In this document: piece after piece, positions 45,601 through 51,693 of the stretch
How the letters are laid out: every line of letters starts with the position of its first letter
Numbering within the stretch: the first letter of the stretch is position 1
Assembly (NCBI GenBank): GCA_020633335.1
Contig: JACKDU010000002.1
Coordinates: 62,001 to 126,000 of the forward strand
Source of the DNA: Myxococcales bacterium
GTDB taxonomy: Bacteria > Myxococcota_A > Polyangia > Nannocystales > Nannocystaceae
Direction of reading: 5' to 3'
Length of the DNA: 64,000 bases
Program-made: the position numbers and the translations under genes
Notes under the pieces: generated by a model
What the model saw: only the letters and a program-made list of their open reading frames with translations
Told to the model about the DNA's origin: nothing
Database searches by the model: none

Positions 45601-46451
45601 GCGGCGAGGGCGAGCTCCTCGGGGTGATCGTCGCCCACGGGCCGCGGGTCACCTACGACTCGCTCGACCCGGCCGAGCGGACCTGGCTCGGCGGCCAGGT
45701 GGTCCCCGAGCCGCCGGAGCAGCTCCGGCGCTACGTCACCGGCTGGGGGAGTGATCCGATCTGGGCGAGCGCGACCACCTGGCCGACGCCCTCGCTCCAC
45801 CACTTCCCGGGCAAGAAGGCCGAGCAGATCGGGATCCGCCTCGACGGCCTCAATTGGCCCTCAAAGTCGCCCTGGGGGCTCGCGGTCGCCGGCCACGAGG
45901 TCGCCTTCGACGCCGATCGCGGGCTTTGGTTCTGCGACCTCGACCTCGACACCGGCGACGCCTACTTCCCCTTCGTCCGCCTCGCGCTCGCCCGCTACCA
46001 GCCGCGCTCGCTCGCGGGGATCGAGGTCTCGCGGGTCGTCCTCGCCGACTTCATCCAGCTCGCGCCCGATCGCCTCGCCTGGATCGGCGCCGATCCGAGC
46101 GACCCCCACCAGGTGCGGCTCAGCGTCTCCGGGCCGGCCAACCGCGGCAACGCCGCGAGCGCGCTGGCGACCGCGATCCGCGTCCGGGTCGAGGTCCTCA
46201 CCCGCGAGCCCGCCGAGGGCGAGGAGGCGCGCTGGCTGCCCGCCGACGACCCCTGGCAGACCCTCGAGCAGAGCCAGGTGACCGGCACGGTCGCGCTCTG
46301 GAGCGGCGAGATCCGGCTGCCGGCGGAGCGCGGGGCGCTGCGCCAGCGCATCGTGATCGAGGAGCACGAGGCGCTGCCGACGGCCTTCGGCACGGGGGCC
46401 CTGCTGCCGCAGGGGACCCGGCTGGTCTACGCCGACGCGGTCGAGCTCTGA
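42678..46451 (+). CDS. giant protein of unknown function, second of a pair (1257 aa)
   Basis: No signal peptide or membrane segment. Starts with beta strands (ATIVWTVLPRGIRPSGELEL) and continues with long beta-rich modules. YRLRARLVDLAGNSLPWTSS near residue 530 is an Ig/fibronectin-type strand pair, and VRHDHATYTML and FGWRRHEEPDG are conserved-looking patches. Ends with a compact domain (IRLPAERGALRQRIVIEEHE). GGAG seven bases before the ATG. Its size and position 21 bases after another giant gene, and the shared strong terminator, point to a two-component complex. I do not recognise the family and offer no function. Confidence 0.8.
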   Translation: MKATIVWTVLPRGIRPSGELELSIHLSPRLHPDGASAPLSAFAELQSPGQPEPNWASHAFTFGFEIDGPPTPLPPTPIRRPRIFASVAADAGALDPALWGRLFAQTEVRAHTPTDLRGRKIRSFPVGHVRKFIHDYVLASVVQSPEGEPPLADEKSPLNKLDLSSVERRKKLGSVIDARLAEYGYVPAEDDPVPDLDFFQAMVFHGFKGRPYGSTLKPPKVDFHEAVALLADYPALLRKLGLVFDVVVPAPPQAFTKIRVHPSFTPHLGPAGIVEAVTPWTAIDYAAGATFEATPALPDRRRHGFLDLGRPTIAVDQVDVDGGALKMIQHAEASARLRARGNLGAPDSGGTPALRSAGFSVSVRDRAGDLRRTIDGQGALHDAVEAGTGSDLVLHAEEITRGLRIDVLDPAASAGWRSLHRREPTLTLKTGDAIQPLDPGVKEEEGVLTASVTSPSDPAKGDDLYLHETLFHWSGWSLSVERPGKRVDRVGHGIADSANPAENALGLASTYKVAPGSLPRLRFGARYRLRARLVDLAGNSLPWTSSDASAATPAVPYLRFEPVPAPTLSREADPRPGESIDRVVIRSFNATPADDAVPTAETSARGLFPPRCAVLLAEQHGSLDAPGGGVRHDHATYTMLAKRDRVQPPELTSPPTAAEPLPLAQIRYLPDPLAAGIRLAGLPGSDEPLEIECAQTWPETRPFRIEVHEGSGPPLWQAATRTLRVELPKGEVADVRLSSRLPGPDALETLGVWSWIEGACPPGWLAAAKGWALSGALWAITPARAITLVHAVQRPLLDPAFAALRATRAVGETTATLRATIDVDGKSSAKVDVVARWRDLVDDGKSLEGAVFVEREGQVASPLVDDPEAAAIDVELTHALGDTRYRPVDYDLVATSRFRENFLPTDGTSALPDLTRAAAEARRLDILSSARPAAPLIEYIVPTFGWRRHEEPDGLASRRRGQGVRIYLGRPWFSSGEGELLGVIVAHGPRVTYDSLDPAERTWLGGQVVPEPPEQLRRYVTGWGSDPIWASATTWPTPSLHHFPGKKAEQIGIRLDGLNWPSKSPWGLAVAGHEVAFDADRGLWFCDLDLDTGDAYFPFVRLALARYQPRSLAGIEVSRVVLADFIQLAPDRLAWIGADPSDPHQVRLSVSGPANRGNAASALATAIRVRVEVLTREPAEGEEARWLPADDPWQTLEQSQVTGTVALWSGEIRLPAERGALRQRIVIEEHEALPTAFGTGALLPQGTRLVYADAVEL

Positions 46452-46457
46452 GCCCGT

Positions 46458-46496
46458 GCCCCTGGTACCTGTCTCTTCGGACAGGCATCAGGGGGC
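46458..46496. terminator. bidirectional terminator-like hairpin containing the CCTGTC/GACAGG motif
   Basis: Outer arms GCCCCTG and CAGGGGGC and inner arms CCTGTC/GACAGG (46468-46473, 46480-46485) form a two-storey stem with loop tcttcg. It lies seven bases after the giant-gene stop and 14 bases before the convergent lipoprotein's stop. GGTACCTGTC in the left arm is the typical edge of REP-type palindromes. Confidence 0.8.
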
Positions 46497-46510
46497 GAGC
46501 GAATTCGCCC

Positions 46511-47482
46511 CTAGCGCATCGGCTCGGCCTGGAAGGCGAAGCGGACCCGGCCGCTCTCCGGCTTGGTCTGCCCGGCCTCCTTCTTCGGGAAGGTCCACGA
46601 CTTCGCCAGCTCGGCGAGGCACTTCGTCAGGGCCTCGGGGGCCGGATCCCGGTCGGCCGCTGGCTTGAGGCTCGTGACCTTGCCGTTGCCCTTCATCGCC
46701 AGGAGATAGTCGTAGTGGACCCCAGCCTCGAGGCCGGCCGCGCAGGCCTGGAGCCCCTCGTCATTCGCGCGGATCGTCCGGTCGACCAGCGAGGCCGCGA
46801 GATCCTTCATGAAGAGCGTCTTCACCTGGAGCGTCGGCGCCGGCGGGGGCTCCTCGGGGGCGGCCTCAGGCTCGGGGGCGGCCTCCTCCTCGGCCTTCGC
46901 CGCCTCGCCCGCGCCCGGCATCACCTCGGCCTCGGGCGGCGTCGGGCCGAGGAAGAAGGGGTAGAGCGCGTCGGTCGAGACCGCGCCGCCGATGTCGATC
47001 GTCGGCTCGCCGTCGGCGTCGCCGACCGCGACCGCGCCGTAGAGGAGGCTCCCGCGGAGGCCGACGCCGAGGCGGAGCGGCCCCTTCGCCCGCAGATCCG
47101 CGGTCGCGCCCCGGGCCGCGGTCCAGGCGGCCTTGACCAGCGTCTCGCGGACCTCGTCCTTGTAGCGCTTGAACTGCGGGACGTGGATCAGGAAGACGAC
47201 CCCCTCGGCCCCGTGCTGCGCGTAGACCATGAAGGACTCGGTGCGCGTCATCACCTTGTCCTCGTCCTGGCCGGCGAAGAGCTGGCGGTCGAGCGAGGTC
47301 ACCGCGATCGACACCAGCTCGGCCCGGGCGCGGGCGGCCTCGGTGTTGCCGGAGAACGCCTTGCCGCTCGACTCGCTGGCGATCTGCGAGCTCGCGGCGT
47401 CGAACTCCCGCTGCCCGGGCTTGGGCTCGGAGGAGCAGGCGGCGAGGCTGAGGGCGAGGGCGAGGGCGAGGATCGGACGCAT
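46511..47482 (-). CDS. lipoprotein with AgmX/PglI-like C-terminal domain
   Basis: 323 aa. The lipobox LSLAAC is followed by a helical region with many Ala/Glu, a Pro/Ala/Glu hinge near 200-225, and a C-terminal module (IRANDEGLQACAAGLEAG, YDYLLAMKGNGKVTSL, KCLAELAKSWTFPKKEAG). The pairing of C, LxxxC and W-F-P is the signature of the AgmX/PglI-type C-terminal domain, related to TonB C-termini and common in myxobacteria. ATG at 47482 is fixed by a TAGGGT box seven bases upstream. It lies beside two TonB-like proteins with the same kind of terminal module. Confidence 0.75.
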   Translation of the reverse strand: MRPILALALALSLAACSSEPKPGQREFDAASSQIASESSGKAFSGNTEAARARAELVSIAVTSLDRQLFAGQDEDKVMTRTESFMVYAQHGAEGVVFLIHVPQFKRYKDEVRETLVKAAWTAARGATADLRAKGPLRLGVGLRGSLLYGAVAVGDADGEPTIDIGGAVSTDALYPFFLGPTPPEAEVMPGAGEAAKAEEEAAPEPEAAPEEPPPAPTLQVKTLFMKDLAASLVDRTIRANDEGLQACAAGLEAGVHYDYLLAMKGNGKVTSLKPAADRDPAPEALTKCLAELAKSWTFPKKEAGQTKPESGRVRFAFQAEPMR

Positions 47483-47489
47483 CGGCGGC

Positions 47490-47495
47490 ACCCTA
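47490..47495 (-). promoter_or_regulatory. -10-like TAGGGT, leaderless geometry
   Basis: TAGGGT on the minus strand ends seven bases before the ATG at 47482. Confidence 0.5.
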
Positions 47496-47570
47496 GCACA
47501 TGGCCTTTGGGTCCGATCCCTCGCGCGACGCCGGCAGAGGGCGCGACGCCGCGCGTCCCTCCCGTCAGGC

Positions 47571-48371
47571 TCACCCTGCGAACGAGAGATCGAAGGTCAC
47601 GACCGAGCAGGTCTTCTGCGGCTTGCCGCCGACCATGAAGGGCCGAAAGCGCCAGCGCTTCACCGCCTCGCGGCAGACCAGGTCGACCTGCGGATCGTAG
47701 CAGCGCCCCTTGGTCGTGACGTCGACGACCTTGCCGCTCGCGTCGACGCAGAAGGAGGTGCGGTTGGTGCACGGCCGCTTGTCGAAGAGGCCGGCGCGGG
47801 TGCTCGCCAGGCGCTGCTTGTCGGGATCCGGGGTGAACACGGCCTGGGCCATCACCGCGGAGATCGGCTGCGGCGGCGCGGCCTTGGTCGGCTCACGGCG
47901 GGCGACCAGCTTGGTGTTCGGATCGCCGATGAGGCTCCCCGGCGTGCCCCCCGGGATCCCGATGGCGCTCCCGCCGGGGACCCCGGGGACCCGCGGGCCC
48001 GGGCCGCCGACGTCGCCGCCGCGGCTCCGCGGGAGCTCGCGCGGGGTCACGCTCGGCGGGGTCAGGGGCTCCTCATCCGGCGGCGGCTCCTCGTCCGGCG
48101 GATCGTCGTCGCTCGCCTTCTCCTCGCGATCTTGGCGATCGCCGCCGGCCGCCGGCGGCGGCGGTGGAGGCGGCGGCGGATCCTCGTTCGAGAGCTGAAA
48201 GACCAGGTACTCGCTCGCCGGCGCCTCGACCCGGGCGATGCTCATCTTGTTCGCCGCCCAGGCGAAGGTGACCATCGAGAGGGTGACGAGGCCGGAGACC
48301 GCCGCCGCGGCGCTCATCAGGCGCCGCCGCCGGGGATCCGCGTACTGATAGCTCATGTAGTGCTCAAACAT
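47571..48371 (-). CDS. TonB-like energy-transducer protein
   Basis: 266 aa. Cytoplasmic start MFEHYMSYQYADPRRRR, one membrane helix (LMSAAAAVSGLVTLSMVTFA, 20 residues), a Pro/Glu/Asp-rich periplasmic stalk including eight prolines, then a TonB-type C-terminal domain: RPCTNRTSFCVDASGKV, CYDPQVDLVCREAVKRW and RFRPFMVGGKP, with four cysteines likely in two disulfides. GGAGGAGG lies just before the ATG. It would transmit proton-motive energy or simply bind an outer-membrane or cell-wall partner. Close paralogue of the TonB domain in the next gene. Confidence 0.85.
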   Translation of the reverse strand: MFEHYMSYQYADPRRRRLMSAAAAVSGLVTLSMVTFAWAANKMSIARVEAPASEYLVFQLSNEDPPPPPPPPPAAGGDRQDREEKASDDDPPDEEPPPDEEPLTPPSVTPRELPRSRGGDVGGPGPRVPGVPGGSAIGIPGGTPGSLIGDPNTKLVARREPTKAAPPQPISAVMAQAVFTPDPDKQRLASTRAGLFDKRPCTNRTSFCVDASGKVVDVTTKGRCYDPQVDLVCREAVKRWRFRPFMVGGKPQKTCSVVTFDLSFAG

Positions 48372-48605
48372 CGCGCCTCCTCCGCGACCGAGGCGGCCGC
48401 CGAGCTCACCGTGGAAATGACATGACCGATCGGACACCTGGGCGATCGTCACCGCCCTGCGTCCGCCCCGATCCCGGCCCGCAGCGCGCGGACCTTCGTC
48501 GGGGTACATCTCGGTCTTCCCGGTCGCCGACGACTCCTGACAGGGAGCTCAAAAAATAAATTTCGACGGGCGCCGAGGCCCGCCGCGCGCGCCCGCGAGC
48601 CCGGC

Positions 48606-49664
48606 TCAGCGCTTGCCGAAGCGGAGGTCGAAGGCGACCTCGGTGCACACGGTGGTCGCCTTGCCGTCGACGACGAAGGGCCGGAAGCGCCAGCTTCGGA
48701 CCGCACGGCGGCAGATCTCGTCGACCTCGGGGTCGTCGCAGGAGCCCGTCGTCCGGACCTCGAGCGTCCTCCCCTGCGGTTGGACACAGAAGGCGATCTT
48801 GCTGGTGCAGGCGCGCCGCTCAAAGAGCCCGGCGGTCGTCGCCGTGAGCGCCTTCGGGTCGGGGTCCGGGGTGTAGATCCCCTGGGCCATCACCGCCTCG
48901 ATCGTCATCGGCACGCCCGTGATCGGCCCGAGGGGGCGCTGCGGCGGGGGCTCGCTCCTCGCGAGCGGCGCCTCCACCGGGCCCACCGGCTCGGTCCGCA
49001 CGGCGCCGACCTGACCGCCGACGACCCCGCCGACGACCCCGCCCGCGACCCCACCCGGGAGCTCGACGACCCGCGACCCGGCGCCCGCGCCCGCGCCCGC
49101 GCCCGCGCCAGGACGCGCCCCGGGCACCTCCGCCTCTTCCTCTTCAGGTTCAGCCTCGTCCGGGACCTCGCTCCGCATCACCCCGCGCCCGGGCGCGACC
49201 GTCTTCGGCCAGGCTCCCGGCGTCGCCCGCTCGCCGCCCCCGTCGGCGCCCGCGAGCTCCGACGCGCTCACCCGCATCTCATCGCCGAGCGGGCGATCGA
49301 GGACGACGATCACGAGGATCGCCGCGGCGGCCAGCGGCAGGCCGATCCGCCACCAGCGACGGCTCTCGGCGACCGCGGCGATCCGCGGGATCTCGGTGAT
49401 CGCCAACGGCTCGTCGACCGCGAAGGCGGGGCTCGCCGCCTCCTCCTCGAGGTAGGCGGCGACCGCCCGATCGGCGATCCGGGCCTCGGTCGAGAGATCG
49501 AGGGGCCGCAGGAGCTCGCGGAGCGCCGTGTCGTCGCCGGCGATCCCCGCGCCCTCGCCGAGCCCGTCCAGCGAGCCCTCGCCAGCGGCCGCGGCCAACC
49601 ACGCCTCGGGCACCTCGTCGGCGATCCGCAGGGCCTCCTCGTCGATCATCATGTCCTCATCCAT
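48606..49664 (-). CDS. membrane-anchored anti-sigma-like protein fused to a TonB-like domain
   Basis: 352 aa. Residues 1-100 are acidic and helical with no zinc-binding anti-sigma motif; a membrane helix follows (IGLPLAAAAILVIVVL), then a Pro/Glu/Gly stalk with GAGAGAGAG and GGVVGGVVGG repeats. The TonB-like C-terminus (ACTSKIAFCVQPQGR, CDDPEVDEICRRAVRSW, RFRPFVVDGKA) closely matches the protein encoded at 47571-48371. Its start overlaps the sigma-factor gene by eight bases, as anti-sigma genes usually do. So it may hold the sigma factor at the membrane and sense signals through its periplasmic TonB-type domain. Confidence 0.75.
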   Translation of the reverse strand: MDEDMMIDEEALRIADEVPEAWLAAAAGEGSLDGLGEGAGIAGDDTALRELLRPLDLSTEARIADRAVAAYLEEEAASPAFAVDEPLAITEIPRIAAVAESRRWWRIGLPLAAAAILVIVVLDRPLGDEMRVSASELAGADGGGERATPGAWPKTVAPGRGVMRSEVPDEAEPEEEEAEVPGARPGAGAGAGAGAGSRVVELPGGVAGGVVGGVVGGQVGAVRTEPVGPVEAPLARSEPPPQRPLGPITGVPMTIEAVMAQGIYTPDPDPKALTATTAGLFERRACTSKIAFCVQPQGRTLEVRTTGSCDDPEVDEICRRAVRSWRFRPFVVDGKATTVCTEVAFDLRFGKR

Positions 49665-50283
49665 GGGCCCTCCGCATCGCCGGGGCCTCGGCCCGGTCGT
49701 CGAGGAGCCCGCGCAAGCGCCGGAGGAGCCGTGACTTCCGCGCCTGGAAGGTGTTCTCCGAGATCCCGAGGTGCGCGCAACACTCGGTCTGCTCGCGCTG
49801 CTCGACGTAGATCATCGAGAAGAGCGCGCGATCGCCCTCCGAGAGCGCCTCGACCGCCCGCTCGAGATCGATGACCCGGCAGAAGCCCGCGAGGCCGCGG
49901 AGGAGCCCGGGCTCGTGGTCGATCCCCGCGAGGTCGTCCTCCAGCGCCTCCCAGCGGACCCGCCGCTTCTGGTAGGCCCGCTGGAGCACGTTCCAGGTCA
50001 CGCCGATCACGAAGCGGCGGAGCGCCTCCTCCTCGGGGCCCTTGCCCATCGCCGGATCGAAGTTGCGGAGGAGGCGGGCGTCGTCGCGGAAGAGGCCGAC
50101 GAGCACCTCCTGGACGTCGTCCTCCTTGCTCGCCGCGTTCCCCTGGAGGTAGGGCTTGCGGCTCAGGAGGATCGCCCGGCCGACGACCACCGCCGGGATC
50201 AGGTGGCGCGCGAGCTCGTTGAGCTCCCCGCGCTCCCGGGCCGTGAGCGCGCGGCTCAGGCGATCTGCGGTCCAGGCGGGCAT
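49657..50283 (-). CDS. ECF-like RNA polymerase sigma factor
   Basis: 208 aa. Region 2 has DDVQEVLVGLFRDDAR and FVIGVTWNVLQRAYQKRRVR; region 4 has ALSEGDRALFSMIYVEQREQ and the helix-turn-helix CCAHLGISENTFQARKSRLL. A long N-terminal helix (LARHLIPAVVVGRAILLSR) precedes region 2. The ATG at 50283 follows TACTCT by 11 bases. Coupled to the anti-sigma/TonB fusion gene downstream. Confidence 0.88.
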   Translation of the reverse strand: MPAWTADRLSRALTARERGELNELARHLIPAVVVGRAILLSRKPYLQGNAASKEDDVQEVLVGLFRDDARLLRNFDPAMGKGPEEEALRRFVIGVTWNVLQRAYQKRRVRWEALEDDLAGIDHEPGLLRGLAGFCRVIDLERAVEALSEGDRALFSMIYVEQREQTECCAHLGISENTFQARKSRLLRRLRGLLDDRAEAPAMRRAHG

Positions 50284-50294
50284 CCCAGCGGACA

Positions 50295-50300
50295 AGAGTA
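50295..50300 (-). promoter_or_regulatory. -10-like TACTCT of the sigma-factor gene
   Basis: TACTCT (minus strand) ends 11 bases before the ATG at 50283. Could be autoregulated, but no -35 repeat is evident elsewhere in the cluster. Confidence 0.4.
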
Positions 50301-50518
50301 GCGGATCACCCGGGCCTTGCCGAGGACGCGATCGAGCGCTTGTCGTCACGCAGGCTGAGGCCCCCCGACCGGCCGCCCGGGGGCTCTCGCGGGGATCGGG
50401 GGCTCCTGGCCGCTTGACAGGGCCCCGTCGCCCGCGCGCAGATAGGAGGGTGAGCGCTGACGACGATCGCCGCACCAACCCGCCGCAGGCCCCGACGCCC
50501 TCGCCGAAGACGCCGGCG

Positions 50519-50905
50519 ATGGTCCGCCGCGCCGCCCTGGCGATCACCCTCGGCGCCGCCTGCAACGGCGACGCGGAGCCGCCGATGGCGAGCACCGACA
50601 CCGTGACCCCCGGGATCCCGACGACCTCGACCGCGGCGAGCGACACGGTCGCGCCGATGCCCGATCCCTCGGAGAGCGGCACCAGCACCAGCACCAGCAC
50701 CGGCCAGCCGCCGATGCCCAACCCGACGGCGACCGACGCCTCGACCTCGTCGGGGAGCAGCGACGGGAGCACCACCGCGATCCCGCCGATGCCTGACCCG
50801 ACCATGACCGACTCCGACGGGACGAGCAGCGGGACCACCGACGGCGGGACCACCGACGGGAGCACCACCGAGATCCCGCCGATGCCCAATCCGACAGGTC
50901 CCTAA
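50519..50905 (+). CDS. tether-only lipoprotein with repeated PPMPxPT motif
   Basis: 128 aa from ATG 50519 (GTG 50450 would add 23 residues ahead of the signal peptide). After the cysteine in LGAACNG there is no globular domain, only Thr/Ser/Gly linker with four copies of a PMPDP/PMPNP box: VAPMPDPSE, QPPMPNPTA, IPPMPDPTM and IPPMPNPTGP at the very end. The last codons carry the ccgacaggtccc motif. It starts the strand with a JmjC-like gene 18 bases downstream, so the Pro/Asn/Asp boxes may be its substrate sites; this is conjecture. The gene may instead be the stalk of a decayed larger lipoprotein. Confidence 0.55.
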   Translation: MVRRAALAITLGAACNGDAEPPMASTDTVTPGIPTTSTAASDTVAPMPDPSESGTSTSTSTGQPPMPNPTATDASTSSGSSDGSTTAIPPMPDPTMTDSDGTSSGTTDGGTTDGSTTEIPPMPNPTGP

Positions 50906-50923
50906 GAGCAGGTTCCAAGGACC

Positions 50924-51673
50924 ATGTCGATCCCGCGCAGGAGCTACGCCCGGCGCCGGCGCCCGCGCGATCGCCGGGTCCTCGCCCTCCCCTGGCGGCG
51001 CTGGCTCGCCGACAACCTCGCCCGCGGGGCCGACCCGGCGGCCCTCGCCGAACTCCTGCGGGGCGCCGGCGTCCCCGAGCGCGAGATCGCCCGACGCACG
51101 CTCGAGGCCGGCGAGGCGGTCGCGCTCGCCCAGGCGGCGCGCCGCCGGGCCGAGCGGGCCGAGCAGGTGCTCCGCCTCCACGCCGCCCTCCGCGGCGAGG
51201 CGATCACGATCGAGCGGCGGACGACCCCGGACGCCGATGAATTCTTCGAGCGCTACTGGGCGACCTCGACCCCGGTGATCCTGAGCGACCTGGTCCCCCG
51301 CTGGCCGGCCTTCGGCCGCTGGAGCCCGGCCCACCTCCGCGAGCGCTACGGCGAGGTCGAGATCGAGGCCGAGCTCGGCCGCGCTGGCGACGTCGATCCC
51401 GACATCAACTACCTCCGCCACCGCCAGACGCTCCGCCTCGCCGACTACGTCGATCGGGTCCTCGCCGCCGGCGAGAGCGACGACCTCTACCTGATCGCCC
51501 GCAACCACAACCTCGCGCGCCCGGGGCTACGGCCGCTCCTCGACGACCTCGCGCTCTTCCTCCCGGTCGGCTGGTGGCACCACGTCCGCGCGCTCGACCT
51601 CTCGATCAGCGTCGCCCTCAACGCCTTCGCCCGCCCCAACACCTTCGACTGGTACAAGCCCGGGACCGCCTAG
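50924..51673 (+). CDS. JmjC/cupin-8 protein with its catalytic core deleted
   Basis: 249 aa. A helical N-terminus is followed by the normal start of a cupin-8/JmjC domain: FFERYWATSTPVILSDLVPR, then WPAFGRWSPAHLRERYG. The normal end is also present: ALFLPVGWWHHVRALDLSIS. Between LRPLLDDL and ALFLPVG, where active enzymes have about 80-90 residues containing the HxD iron-binding pair and the co-substrate lysine, nothing remains. The frame is intact, so the gene encodes a short pseudoenzyme, or the assembly has collapsed this stretch. Only the distal histidine of the iron triad survives. Confidence 0.78.
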   Translation: MSIPRRSYARRRRPRDRRVLALPWRRWLADNLARGADPAALAELLRGAGVPEREIARRTLEAGEAVALAQAARRRAERAEQVLRLHAALRGEAITIERRTTPDADEFFERYWATSTPVILSDLVPRWPAFGRWSPAHLRERYGEVEIEAELGRAGDVDPDINYLRHRQTLRLADYVDRVLAAGESDDLYLIARNHNLARPGLRPLLDDLALFLPVGWWHHVRALDLSISVALNAFARPNTFDWYKPGTA

Positions 51674-51693
51674 CGACCCGCCAAGGATCCTCC

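Noticed and set aside
38184..45803. Open frame of 2539 codons antisense to the giant gene pair
   Set aside because: Its product is low-complexity Ala/Gly/Arg/Asp/Glu, the usual shadow of GC-rich coding; the plus-strand frames have domain-like content, ribosome sites and the terminator.
50414..50450. TTGACA with a possible -10 just before GTG 50450
   Set aside because: No hexamer at 16-18 bases resembles TANNNT, and starting at 50450 would place 23 residues ahead of the signal peptide; kept only as an alternative start.
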